DNA of 37,371 bases from an uncultured Pseudoxanthomonas sp. GTDB lineage: Bacteria > Pseudomonadota > Gammaproteobacteria > Xanthomonadales > Xanthomonadaceae. Where the stretch lies: the NCBI GenBank assembly GCA_937975725.1, contig CALJUL010000049.1:1-37371 (forward strand), given 5' to 3'. The number at the start of each line of letters is the position of its first letter. The stretch's first letter is position 1. The translations under genes were made by a program, and so were the position numbers. Under the pieces are notes generated by a model, which saw nothing but the letters and a program-made list of their open reading frames with translations, ran no database searches and was not told where the DNA came from. Of this stretch, positions 1-9,682 are shown piece by piece.

Positions 1-430
1 AGGTCTCCTGCTGGCCGGCGAAGGAGGCGTCCGGCAGGTCCTCGGCGGTGGCCGAGGAACGCACGGCCACCGCGATGTCCCCGCCGCCGTTCTCGGCGGA
101 CAGCTTCGCGTAGGCCGCCCGGATGTCGGCGTCCAGGTCGGGCTGCAACGGGGCGTCGATGACCCAGCCGCGGATCTCCTTGCCGGCGGCGGTCAGGGCC
201 GGCACGTCCTCCACGTCAAGCGTGGCCAGCTTGTCGAAGATGCGCTTGGACAGGTCGTTGTGGGCGATGAACGCCTTGAACGCCTCGGCCGTGGTGGCAT
301 AGCCGCCCGGCACGGACACCCCCAGGCCGGCCAGATGGCCGATCATCTCGCCCAGCGAGGAGTTCTTGCCGCCCACCCGGGCCAGGTCGGCCAGGCGGAG
401 CTCGTGCAGCCACAGGATGTTCTCGTTCAA
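1..430 (-). CDS. ppsA: Phosphoenolpyruvate synthase, N-terminal part (3' end outside window)
   Basis: Reading leftwards from 430 the translation gives NENILWLHELRLADLARVGG, then KNSSLGEMIGHLAGLGVSVP and later AVAVRSSATAEDLPDASFAG, which are typical of the N-terminal ATP-binding (PPDK_N) domain of PEP synthase. The enzyme makes phosphoenolpyruvate from pyruvate and ATP for gluconeogenesis. The start chosen is a TTG at 430-428, with GGAG 8 nt upstream; another in-frame TTG lies two codons upstream, so the start could shift by two residues. About 143 codons of a roughly 790-codon gene are present; the gene is cut by the window edge, not broken. It is divergent from ppsR, whose product regulates PpsA by phosphorylation, so the pair shares the 431-587 intergenic region. 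Confidence 0.93.
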   Translation of the reverse strand, partial: MNENILWLHELRLADLARVGGKNSSLGEMIGHLAGLGVSVPGGYATTAEAFKAFIAHNDLSKRIFDKLATLDVEDVPALTAAGKEIRGWVIDAPLQPDLDADIRAAYAKLSAENGGGDIAVAVRSSATAEDLPDASFAGQQET

Positions 431-587
431 GCGCAATGCTCCGAAGCAAGCAGACCGCGCCCGCGCCGATGACCACCGGCGTGGGGCCGTGTCCATAGGG
501 GAAGAAGCGATATGATGCAGTGCAGACCAATTGCATACAAGCTCGATCCGACGGGGGATTCCACGATGAAGGGAGGCAGGGAACGGC

Positions 588-1409
588 ATGTCTGACGTAC
601 GCCCGGTGTTCTACGTTTCCGATGGCACCGGTATCACCGCCGAGACCATCGGCCACAGCCTGCTGACCCAGTTCTCCGGGTTGCGCTTCCAGACCGACCG
701 CATCTCCTTCGTGGACGATGCCGAGAAGGCGCGCGACGTCGCCGACCGCATCCGACGCACGGGCGAGCGCATGGGCGTGCGTCCCATCGTGGTCAATTCC
801 TGCGTGGACCCGGAGCTGACCGCGCTGCTGTCCGAGAGCGGCGGGCTGATGCTGGACGTCTTCGCTCCCTTCATCGACCCGCTGGAGCGCGAACTGGGCC
901 AGCAGCGGCAGTCGCGCGTGGGCCAGGCGCACGGCCTGGTGGACTTCGACACCTACCACCGCCGCATCAACGCCATGAACTTCGCGTTGACCCACGACGA
1001 CGGCATCGCGGTCAACTACGACGAAGCGGACGTGATCCTGGTGGCGGTGTCGCGCGCGGGCAAGACGCCCACCTGCGTCTATCTGGCCCTGCACTACGGC
1101 ATCCGCGCCGCCAACTACCCGCTCACCGACGGCGACCTGGAAAGCGACCGCCTGCCGCCGCGCCTGCGCCCGTACCGGCGCAAGCTGTTCGCCCTGACCA
1201 TCGACCCCGAGCGGCTGCACCAGATCCGCCAGGAACGGCGCCCGAATTCGCACTACGCCCAGTTGGACACCTGCCGGCGCGAAGTCGCGGCGGCCGAGGC
1301 GATGTTCCAGGTGGAGCGGCTGCCCACCCTCAGCACCACCAACAAGTCGATCGAGGAGATCTCCAGCAAGGTGCTGTCCACGCTGGGCCTGCAGCGCGAG
1401 ATGTACTGA
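588..1409 (+). CDS. ppsR: PEP synthase regulatory protein (kinase/pyrophosphorylase, DUF299)
   Basis: The 273-residue product opens with RPVFYVSDGTGITAETIGHS and contains the P-loop-like stretch VSRAGKTPTCVYLA near residue 155, both hallmarks of the DUF299 family. Members phosphorylate and dephosphorylate a threonine in PEP synthase, using ADP and phosphate rather than ATP, to switch the enzyme off and on. The length matches the family. The ATG has a strong upstream purine run (AGGGAGGCAGGGAA). The divergent neighbour is its expected target, ppsA. A TATGAT box at 511-516 is a possible -10 for this gene, but no good -35 is visible. No convincing terminator follows the stop. Confidence 0.96.
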   Translation: MSDVRPVFYVSDGTGITAETIGHSLLTQFSGLRFQTDRISFVDDAEKARDVADRIRRTGERMGVRPIVVNSCVDPELTALLSESGGLMLDVFAPFIDPLERELGQQRQSRVGQAHGLVDFDTYHRRINAMNFALTHDDGIAVNYDEADVILVAVSRAGKTPTCVYLALHYGIRAANYPLTDGDLESDRLPPRLRPYRRKLFALTIDPERLHQIRQERRPNSHYAQLDTCRREVAAAEAMFQVERLPTLSTTNKSIEEISSKVLSTLGLQREMY

Positions 1410-1520
1410 GCGGGGAGCGGGCGGACGCGCGGGAGCATTCCCGGCAGACCCTTAACTTAGGCCGCGCGGGCAGGGGCGTCAATGCTGCCGCGCGGCCGTT
1501 TCCCCGTGTAGGATCGGGCC

Positions 1521-2009
1521 ATGTCCCAGGCCCTCGCCCGCACCGCACGCATACCCCGCCTCAGCCGTTTCGGCTGGCTGATGGCGTTGTACGCGGAGAA
1601 CCACGCGCGGCTGACCCGGCTGTTCGCCCCGGAGCGCCTGACGCAGAGCGTGTACCTGTCCTCCATCGGCGACGGTCTGGACCTGCGGCTGGAGGTGATC
1701 GAGACCCACCGCTACACGGTGGAGCTGCGGCTGACCTACGACCTGTGCGACCCGCTGACCGGCGAACCGGACCCGTCCGCCTTCGTCCGCCTGTACCGCG
1801 ATGCCCACCAGGCCGAGGCGACCCACTGCTACGTGGGTCGTCGCTGGCAGGACGTGATCGGGCTGTACCCGCCGCCGGCCGAGGTCATCAGCCACCGCAT
1901 GCGGATGAACACCTTCCTCGGCAAATGGCTCGAATACCTGGCCGAACGCGGTCACGGCGTAGCCACGCTGCAACCGTCCGCCGCAGCGCTGCGGCAGGAC
2001 GTGGCCTGA
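1521..2009 (+). CDS. DUF1249 family protein
   Basis: The 162-residue protein matches the DUF1249 (YqiB-like) family: FGWLMALYAENHARLTRLF near the start, a central RLEVIETHRYTVELRLTYDL, and a C-terminal MRMNTFLGKWLEYLAERGHG. It is predicted cytosolic, with no signal peptide or membrane segment. The molecular function of the family is unknown. A TAGGAT hexamer at 1509-1514 ends 6 nt before the ATG and there is no Shine-Dalgarno sequence, so the mRNA may be leaderless. It is a single gene, separated from ppsR by 111 nt and followed by a long gene-free stretch. Confidence 0.85.
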   Translation: MSQALARTARIPRLSRFGWLMALYAENHARLTRLFAPERLTQSVYLSSIGDGLDLRLEVIETHRYTVELRLTYDLCDPLTGEPDPSAFVRLYRDAHQAEATHCYVGRRWQDVIGLYPPPAEVISHRMRMNTFLGKWLEYLAERGHGVATLQPSAAALRQDVA

Positions 2010-2470
2010 GCGGATCCGCGGTGCCGGCCGAGGGTCGGTAGCCGAAGGTGTCTGTCCGATTGCGGGAGTGTGCTACGGATTCGTGTTTACGGATGCCGTC
2101 GAGCAGTGAAAAGACAGGTGAATGACCTGCACGGGTCCGCGATGCTCATGGCGTCTCGCAGTTCCACTCCCTGCATTCCATGCTTCCATGTCTGTCGGAC
2201 GTCGGATGGAATGATGTGGCGGCTTTTTTAGCGCTGCCAGCCGCGCCTTGATTGTGCAGACATGTAACTGACACCCGCGGCATTGCAGGCTGAAAAGCCT
2301 GTCGCCAGCGAGCCGGGCGCGTGATCGCCGGCTCTTTCCGGCAGGGGACAACGACGCGATGGTATGCATCGTTTAATCATTCCGGCCGAATGGCCAGCCT
2401 GTGACCATTCCGTGACATGCAGATGCACGCACGAGGCCCTCGCAAGGGCGCAGGCAAGCGGGAAAACGGC
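2010..2470. other. Gene-free region of lower GC
   Basis: About 460 bases between the DUF1249 gene and the tRNA operon terminator. No ORF here resembles a protein I know and none has a convincing start. The only structure seen is an 8-bp inverted repeat, CATTCCAT at 2174-2181 against ATGGAATG at 2206-2213, with a long loop and no T-run. Base composition is less GC-rich than the flanks. Being downstream of a tRNA it could hold decayed mobile DNA, but no integrase or att repeat is visible. Confidence 0.5.
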
Positions 2471-2497
2471 AAAGAAAAGGCCCGGTTTCCCGGGCCT
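2471..2497 (-). terminator. Rho-independent terminator of the tRNA operon
   Basis: On the minus strand an 8-bp perfect stem (AGGCCCGG/CCGGGCCT) with a GAAA loop is followed directly by TTTTCTTT. It lies 8 nt beyond the tRNA-Glu CCA end and ends the tRNA-Ala/tRNA-Glu transcript. Confidence 0.9.
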
Positions 2498-2505
2498 GAA
2501 TGAAG

Positions 2506-2581
2506 TGGCGTCCCCACGGGGATTCGAACCCCGGTCGCTACCGTGAAAGGGTAATGTCCTAGGCCTCTAGACGATGGGGAC
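2506..2581 (-). tRNA. tRNA-Glu (UUC)
   Basis: A 76-nt cloverleaf with encoded CCA: acceptor stem GTCCCCA/TGGGGAC, T arm with GGTTCGAATCC, and anticodon loop CTTTCAC, giving anticodon UUC (plus-strand 2545-2547). It reads GAA/GAG glutamate codons. It is the second gene of a tRNA operon, 53 nt downstream of tRNA-Ala on the same strand, and is followed immediately by a terminator. Confidence 0.97.
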
Positions 2582-2634
2582 ACACGAAAGGTGTTGCCAG
2601 ATTGTCGATTCCGGACGGCCTATTGTCCGGACGT

Positions 2635-2710
2635 TGGTGGAGCCAGGCGGGATCGAACCGCCGACCTCCTGCATGCCATGCAGGCGCTCTCCCAGCTGAG
2701 CTATGGCCCC
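2635..2710 (-). tRNA. tRNA-Ala (GGC)
   Basis: A 76-nt cloverleaf with encoded CCA. The anticodon stem-loop CCTGC-ATGGCAT-GCAGG gives anticodon GGC (2675-2677 on the plus strand). The acceptor stem GGGGCCA/TGGCTCC has the G3-U70 wobble pair that is the main alanine identity element, confirming the amino acid. It is the first gene of the tRNA-Ala/tRNA-Glu operon, with a sigma70-like promoter just upstream. Confidence 0.97.
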
Positions 2711-2730
2711 AACGTGCTGGCAGGAGCGAA

Positions 2731-2759
2731 ATGATAGCCAGCCCCAAACGGTTGCGCAA
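2731..2759 (-). promoter_or_regulatory. Sigma70-type promoter of the tRNA operon
   Basis: Minus strand: TTGCGC (2759-2754), 17-bp spacer, TATCAT (2736-2731). The expected transcription start is near 2724, about 14 nt before the mature tRNA-Ala 5' end. The box overlaps the only plausible start codon of the truncated gene on the plus strand. Confidence 0.75.
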
Positions 2760-3135
2760 GCATCCGTTGCGAAAATTTTCACGGCTGGCGCACTGGAGGC
2801 CCAACGGGTCGACTGCTCCCGGCATCGACGGCAGCGTGCGCTTCTACCTGGCCGGGCAGAAGACTCCGGCCGTGGTCTCGCGGATGGGCGAGGGCGTGTC
2901 CAACAAGAAGACCAACGCCGTGGGCAAGTCGGACGTGGAGTCCTGCCGCTGGGTGGCGCTGTCGGTGCTCAAGGCGTTCCAGGATTCGGCCAGGCAGCGC
3001 GGCGCCAACGCCGTCATCGACATTGTCAGCTACTACAAGAAGATCGAGATGCGCAGCGCGACCAACTACGAATGCCATGCCGGCAACGTGGTGAGCGGGG
3101 TGGCGCTGAAGGGCACCTACGCCAAGGTCAAGTAA
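2731..3135 (+). pseudogene. 5'-truncated small secreted-protein gene (family often misnamed 'excinuclease')
   Basis: From about 2826 the frame encodes a well-formed C-terminal module: VRFYLAGQKTPAV, VSNKKTNAVGKSDVESCRW, AVIDIVSYYKKIEM, YECHAGNVVSGVALKG. From memory of the family, this resembles a small exported protein of about 160 residues found in pseudomonads and xanthomonads, usually mislabelled as an excinuclease subunit. The normal signal peptide and N-terminal third are absent. Upstream of the conserved part the frame is basic, non-family sequence, and the only in-frame ATG (2731, with AGGAG nearby) coincides with the -10 box of the divergent tRNA promoter. I infer a deletion that joined the tRNA promoter region to the middle of the gene. 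A short expressed variant cannot be excluded. Confidence 0.6.
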
Positions 3136-3164
3136 GGCCGTTCCTCCGCCGGGGAGGACGGAAT

Positions 3165-3195
3165 GCGCGGCGCCCACGGGGCGCCGCGCGCGTTT

Positions 3196-3196
<1 letters not shown>
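3165..3196. terminator. GC-rich hairpin terminator between convergent genes
   Basis: An 11-bp perfect stem (GCGCGGCGCCC at 3165-3175, GGGCGCCGCGC at 3179-3189) with a 3-nt loop, followed on the plus strand by GCGTTTT. It sits between the plus-strand gene remnant and the stop codon of the minus-strand P-type ATPase and can serve as terminator for the plus strand and as a 3' hairpin for the ATPase mRNA. Confidence 0.75.
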
Positions 3197-5603
<2,407 letters not shown>

Positions 5604-5607
<4 letters not shown>

Positions 5608-6002
5608 GCGGTTTCGCCCCCCAGCGCGGTGAGGATGGGGCATTGCGCCAGCGCGCCATGGCCCGGGCAGGCGTCCACCAGTTGGCGCAGGCCGTCGCGC
5701 ATGCGCGCAAGTTCGGCCAGCCGTCGTTCGACGTCGGCCAGCTTGTCGGCGGCGGCGGCCTTGAGGCCGGCCATGTCGTCCTCGCGCGAGCCGCTCAGCG
5801 CCAGCAGTTCGCGGATCTCCTCCAGGGTGAAGCCCAGCGCCTTGGCGCGGCGGATGAAGTTCAGCCGCAGCACGTCGCCGGCCTGGTACTGGCGGTAGCC
5901 GCTCGCGGTGCGGCCGGGGGGCGGCAGCAGCCGCTGTTTCTCGTAGTAGCGCACCGTATCGATGGGGATGCCGGTGGCGCGCGACAGTTGTCCGATGTTC
6001 AT
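5604..6002 (-). CDS. cueR: MerR-family copper-responsive regulator (CueR-like)
   Basis: A 132-residue MerR protein: winged helix-turn-helix at the N-terminus (MNIGQLSRATGIPIDTVRYY...GYRQY), a dimerisation helix (about 80-110), and a metal loop with C112 and C121 (CPGHGALAQC, followed by PIL). CueR-type Cu(I) sensors have two cysteines here with seven residues between; this one has eight, as in some HmrR-like regulators. It lies directly upstream of and overlaps the copper ATPase, and a MerR-type promoter with palindromic operator precedes it, so it should activate its own operon when cytosolic Cu(I) rises. Response to another thiophilic metal such as Ag or Au cannot be ruled out. Confidence 0.9.
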
Positions 6003-6026
6003 GCAGGTACTCCACGTTGCGCCCGC

Positions 6027-6058
6027 ATTCTGGACCCTGGAGCATGCTCCAGAGTCAA
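6027..6058 (-). promoter_or_regulatory. MerR-type promoter with palindromic CueR operator
   Basis: Minus strand: -35 TTGACT (6058-6053), a 20-bp spacer and -10 CAGAAT (6032-6027). The over-long spacer is the hallmark of promoters twisted open by MerR-family activators. Within it lies a perfect 16-bp palindrome, CTGGAGCATGCTCCAG (6037-6052), the expected regulator binding site. It drives the cueR-like gene and the copper ATPase. Confidence 0.9.
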
Positions 6059-6089
6059 GGGCGGCGTCCCTGCCGCCCCCGATGCGGGT

Positions 6090-6617
6090 TCACGGCCGGT
6101 GTTCGGCGTAGGCCGCAGCCTGGCCGTCGCGGCCGATGGCCAGCACGGTGTAGGGCTCCGGCGCCATGCCTTCGACCTCCATGCCCGGCGATCCCAGCGG
6201 CATGCCGGGCAGGGTCAGGCCGCGGATGTCCGGGCGCTCACGGAGCAGGCGGCGGATGTCCGCGGCCGGCACGTGGCCTTCGACCACGTAGCCGTCGATC
6301 TCGGCGGTGTGGCAGGACGCATGCTCGGGCATGATGCCCAGCCGCTGCTTGACCGGCGACATGTCCTCCTCCACGCGGTCCTCCACCTGGAAGCCTTCGG
6401 CCCGCAGGTGTTCCACCCAGGCATGGCAGCAGCCGCAGTACGCATCGCGGTGCACGGTGATGGACGGGAGGGCGGTGGCGTCGCCGCGCGGCGCGGGAGC
6501 CGACGAGGCAGCGGCCAGCGTGGTGCCCGCCGGCACGGGTGCGGCCGGTGCGCAGGCGGCGAGCGCGGCCGCGAGCAGGGCCGCGGCAGAGGTGCGGAAC
6601 AGGGAAACGGATTGCAT
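6090..6617 (-). CDS. copG: CopG-like DUF411 copper-binding lipoprotein
   Basis: The 175-residue protein starts with a lipoprotein signal peptide (LAAALAAC, lipidated Cys about residue 22). The DUF411 domain follows: ITVHRDAYCGCCHAWVEHL (CGCC at 61-64), then MPEHASCHTAEIDGYVVEGHVP and LPGMPLGSPGME. DUF411 proteins of the CopG type bind a multinuclear copper cluster through these cysteines in the periplasm and are thought to act in Cu(I)/Cu(II) redox handling. The ATG has GGAGG 8 nt upstream and lies 11 nt after the copB stop, so it is the last gene of the copL-copA-copB-copG operon. Confidence 0.88.
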   Translation of the reverse strand: MQSVSLFRTSAAALLAAALAACAPAAPVPAGTTLAAASSAPAPRGDATALPSITVHRDAYCGCCHAWVEHLRAEGFQVEDRVEEDMSPVKQRLGIMPEHASCHTAEIDGYVVEGHVPAADIRRLLRERPDIRGLTLPGMPLGSPGMEVEGMAPEPYTVLAIGRDGQAAAYAEHRP

Positions 6618-6628
6618 CGGTGTCCTCC

Positions 6629-7774
6629 TCAGAACCAGATCCGCACGCCGGCGACGAACCGGCTGTCGCGTGCGGGCTCGCCGGCGGCGCGGCGGTAGTC
6701 GGCGGTGTCGCCGAAGGCGCGCTCGTGGACCACGCCGACGTAGGGAGCGAAGCGGCGGGTGATTTCGTAGCGCAGCCGCAGGCCGGCTTCCACGCCGGTG
6801 AGGCCGCGGCCGACGCCGTAGGCCGGATCGTCCTTGCCGGACAGGTCGGCTTCCACCAGCGGCTGCAGGATCAGCCGGTTGGTGATGCGCAGGGTGTATT
6901 CGGCCTCGACGTTGGCGGCGATGCGGCCGCCTTCGCCCAGGTAGGCCGTGGCCGACACCTCGAAGCGGTACGGCGCCATGCCCTGCACGCCGAACGCCAG
7001 CCAGTCGCGCGCGCGGCCAGGCTTGAAGTCGTGCTTCACGCCCGCCACCACGTCCCACCACGGCGACACGCTGTGGCCGTACAGCGCTTCCAGGCCGGCG
7101 CTCTCGGTGTGCCCGCCCGTGCGCTCGCCTTCGCTGCGCAGCCACAGGCGGTCGGTATCGGTGCCGACCCAGGCGATGCCTTCCCAGGCCTGGCCGGTAC
7201 CGTGGTCGCCGTCCCAGGCTTCCAACCGGTTGAAGGTGACCTTGAAGTTGACCGCCGGCGCATGCTCCATGGCGTGGTGGCCGATGGCGGGGAAGGCGGC
7301 GGCTAGGTCGTCGGCGGTGACCGGCGGGATCGGTTCGCGCGGCACCGTCGCGGCGCCACCGTGCTGCGCATGCGACATCGCCGCGTGGTCGTGGTGGGCG
7401 TGCTGGGCGTCGTCCTGCACCGGTGCCGGCGTGGGTTCGACCTCCCGTGCCGCCTGCGATGCGTGTCCGGCGTGATCCGCATGGCCTGCGTGGCCTTCGT
7501 GCTGCGCGTCGTCCTGCGCTGGTGCGGGCTCGGCCGTCTGTGCCGCTTGCGGTGCATGCCCGGTGTGATCCGTGTGGTCGGCATGGCTCTCATGCTGCGC
7601 ATCGTCCTGCACCGGCGCGGGCTTGGTTGCCTGCGCCGCCTGCGCTGTATGAGCGGTGTGATCCGCGTGGCCCGCATGGCCTTCGTGCTGTGCGTAGGCC
7701 GGTGCCGCGGCGCCGAACAGCAGTGCGATGGCGCAGGCGAGGCGGTGCGAAGCAGGGAAGTGGGCGGTGTTCAT
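6629..7774 (-). CDS. copB: Outer-membrane copper resistance protein CopB
   Basis: A 381-residue exported protein: signal peptide ending AYA (about 28), a very His-rich repeat region (about 28-140), then a CopB/PcoB beta-barrel domain with KVTFNRLEAWDGDHGTGQAW, LWLRSEGERT, LEALYGHSVSPWWDVVAGVK and a C-terminal phenylalanine (VRIWF) usual for outer-membrane barrels. CopB sequesters or exports copper with the oxidase CopA. The start overlaps the copA stop by 4 nt (ATGA). Three tandem repeats of 31-33 residues rich in HxGH and HADH precede the barrel, probably metal-binding. Confidence 0.93.
   Translation of the reverse strand: MNTAHFPASHRLACAIALLFGAAAPAYAQHEGHAGHADHTAHTAQAAQATKPAPVQDDAQHESHADHTDHTGHAPQAAQTAEPAPAQDDAQHEGHAGHADHAGHASQAAREVEPTPAPVQDDAQHAHHDHAAMSHAQHGGAATVPREPIPPVTADDLAAAFPAIGHHAMEHAPAVNFKVTFNRLEAWDGDHGTGQAWEGIAWVGTDTDRLWLRSEGERTGGHTESAGLEALYGHSVSPWWDVVAGVKHDFKPGRARDWLAFGVQGMAPYRFEVSATAYLGEGGRIAANVEAEYTLRITNRLILQPLVEADLSGKDDPAYGVGRGLTGVEAGLRLRYEITRRFAPYVGVVHERAFGDTADYRRAAGEPARDSRFVAGVRIWF
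7409..7693 (-). repeat. Tandem repeats encoding the His-rich region of CopB
   Basis: Three in-frame repeats of 93, 93 and 99 nt encode units starting AQHE (GHAGHAD, SHADHTD, GHAGHAD variants) and ending VQDD or AQDD, corresponding to CopB residues 28-58, 59-89 and 90-122. A shortened fourth unit (AQHAHHDHAAM) follows. Copy number probably varies between strains. Confidence 0.85.
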
Positions 7775-9567
7775 ACCTCGATCCTCACTTCCCGCATCAT
7801 CCCGGCTTCCATGTGGTAGAGCAGGTGGCAATGGAAGGCCCAGCGCCCCAGCGCGTCGGCGCGCACGCGGTAGCTGCGGCGCGTGCCCGGCGGCATGTCG
7901 ATGGTGTGCTTGCGCAGGTGGAAGTTGCCTTCCGCGTCCTCCAGGTCGCTCCACACGCCGTGCAGGTGGATGGGGTGCTGCATCATGGTGTCGTTGACCA
8001 GCACGATGCGCATGCGCTCGCCGTACTTGAGCCGCAGCGGTTCGGCGCCGGCGAAGGGAATGCCGTCGAAGGACCAGGCGAACTTCTCCATGTGCCCGGT
8101 GAGATGCAGCTCCACCGTGCGCCCGGGCTCGCGGCCGTCGGGATCGTCGAACAGGCTGCGCATGGCGCCGTAGGTCAGCACCTGGCGGCCGTTGCCGCGC
8201 AGGCCGATGCCGGGATCGTCGAGCTTAGGCTCGCTGGCCGAGGACTGCATGTCCACCAGCGGGTTGCCGGCTTCGCCGGGCGGATGGTTCGGCGCCGTCG
8301 AAGCCGGATCATGGGCGCCGTGGTCCATCGTGCCCATGTTGGCGCCGCAGCCGCCTTCGCCCATTGATGCGCCGCAACCGCCTTCCGAGCCCTTGTGCTC
8401 GCCGTGGCCGCTCATGTCGTGGCCCATGTCCTCCATGGTCAACAGCGGGCGCGGATCGCGCGCGGGGACCGGCGCCTGCAACCCGTCGCGCACGGCCAGG
8501 GTGCCGCGCGCGTGGCCGGTGCGGCCCATGTCCTGAGCGAAGATGGTGAAGGCGTCCTGGCCGCGCGGCTCGACGATTACGTCGAAGGTCTCCGCCACCG
8601 CGATGCGGAACTCGTCCACGCTGACCGGATGGATGTACTGGCCGTCGGCGGCCACCACGGTCATCTTCAGCCCGGGAATGCGCACGTCGAAGTAGGTCAT
8701 CGCGCTGCCGTTGATGAAGCGCAGCAGCACCTTCTCGCCGGGCTTGAACAGGCCGGTCCAGTTGCCGTCCGGCGGCATGCCGTTCACCAGGTAGGTGTAG
8801 GTGTGCGCGTTGATGTCGGAGATGTCGGTGGGCGTCATCCGCATGCGCCCCCACATGGCGCGGTCCTCGGCCGTGGCGGCCAGACCGTCGCGGCGTGCGT
8901 CGCGCACGAAGTCCACCAGCGTGCGCTGGTAGAAGTTGTCGTGCTCGGGCATCTTCTTCATGCGCCGGTACAGCGCGGCCGGGTCCAGGTCGGTCCAGTC
9001 GGACAGCAGCACGACGTGTTCGCGGTCGTAGGCGTAGGGCGCGGGCGTGCGCGGTTCGACGATCAGCGCGCCGTACAGCCCGGCCTGCTCCTGGAACAGC
9101 GAATGGCTGTGGTACCAGTAGGTGCCGGACTGCTTCAACTGGAAGCGGTAGGTAAAGGTCTCGCCCGGCGCGATGCCGTCGAAGCTCAGGCCGGGCACGC
9201 CGTCCATGTTCGACGGCAGCAGGATGCCGTGCCAGTGGATCGAGGTCATGTCGCGCAGGCGGTTGCTCACGCGCACGGTGACGGTGTCGCCCTCGCGCCA
9301 GCGCAGGGTGGGAGCGGGCAGGCTGCCGTTGACGGTGATGGCCGGACGCTGCCTGCCGGTCACCGCGACCGGCGAGGCGCCGATGGTCAGCGCGTAGTCC
9401 GTGCCGGTCAGCACGGCGGGCTGGCCGCGGCGGGCGACGACGCCGGTGGCCGCCGGGCGCGCGAGTCCGCAGGCCAGCGCCGCGCCGGCGGTGGCCAGGC
9501 CGGTGACGAACTGCCGGCGGGCGGGACGGAACGCCCCGCGCAAGAGGGGATGATCGGGATGACGCAT
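7771..9567 (-). CDS. copA: Periplasmic multicopper oxidase CopA (Tat-exported)
   Basis: The 598-residue product has a twin-arginine signal (RRQFVTG, about 18-24) and three cupredoxin domains. Copper-ligand motifs are all present: SIHWHG, WYHSHS, HPIHLHG and HCHLLYHMEAGM, so type 1, 2 and 3 sites look intact. A Met/His/Cys-rich linker (about 380-420; MEDMGHDMSGHGEHKG and GGCGASMGEGGCGANMG) replaces the simpler Met-rich linker of many CopA/PcoA proteins. It oxidises Cu(I) and binds extra copper in the periplasm. The ATG follows an AGGAA and lies 115 nt after the copL stop; the stop overlaps copB. The C-terminal MMREVRIEV is complete. Confidence 0.95.
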   Translation of the reverse strand: MRHPDHPLLRGAFRPARRQFVTGLATAGAALACGLARPAATGVVARRGQPAVLTGTDYALTIGASPVAVTGRQRPAITVNGSLPAPTLRWREGDTVTVRVSNRLRDMTSIHWHGILLPSNMDGVPGLSFDGIAPGETFTYRFQLKQSGTYWYHSHSLFQEQAGLYGALIVEPRTPAPYAYDREHVVLLSDWTDLDPAALYRRMKKMPEHDNFYQRTLVDFVRDARRDGLAATAEDRAMWGRMRMTPTDISDINAHTYTYLVNGMPPDGNWTGLFKPGEKVLLRFINGSAMTYFDVRIPGLKMTVVAADGQYIHPVSVDEFRIAVAETFDVIVEPRGQDAFTIFAQDMGRTGHARGTLAVRDGLQAPVPARDPRPLLTMEDMGHDMSGHGEHKGSEGGCGASMGEGGCGANMGTMDHGAHDPASTAPNHPPGEAGNPLVDMQSSASEPKLDDPGIGLRGNGRQVLTYGAMRSLFDDPDGREPGRTVELHLTGHMEKFAWSFDGIPFAGAEPLRLKYGERMRIVLVNDTMMQHPIHLHGVWSDLEDAEGNFHLRKHTIDMPPGTRRSYRVRADALGRWAFHCHLLYHMEAGMMREVRIEV

Positions 9568-9660
9568 GGAATGTCGTTCCTGTTCGACGGCGCCGCGCGC
9601 ACGCATGCGCGTGCACGGCCACCGTGGCAATGGAACCTGCCGCGCAGGCGACAGGGGATT

Positions 9661-9677
9661 CACCGCGAAGCGCGGTG
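9661..9677 (-). promoter_or_regulatory. Hairpin just after the copL stop codon
   Basis: A 7-bp perfect stem, CACCGCG/CGCGGTG, with a 3-nt loop starts 5 nt after the copL TGA. There is no T-run, so it is not an intrinsic terminator. A second stem-loop, GCACGC/GCGTGC, lies at 9599-9614 closer to copA. Their role in coupling copL translation to copA expression is inference. Confidence 0.4.
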
Positions 9678-9682
9678 CGGCG

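Noticed and set aside
216..1253. Long minus-strand frame across ppsA start and ppsR
   Set aside because: It is the opposite-strand shadow of ppsR joined to an out-of-frame reading of ppsA; the true ppsA and ppsR frames have clear family motifs.
2471..2710. Genomic island integrated at the tRNA genes
   Set aside because: No integrase, no repeated tRNA 3' end and no mobility genes are seen in the neighbouring sequence.
2731..2780. ATG with AGGAG as a genuine start for the truncated gene
   Set aside because: The same bases form the -10 region of the divergent tRNA promoter and the encoded residues are not those of the family or a signal peptide, so the match is probably chance.
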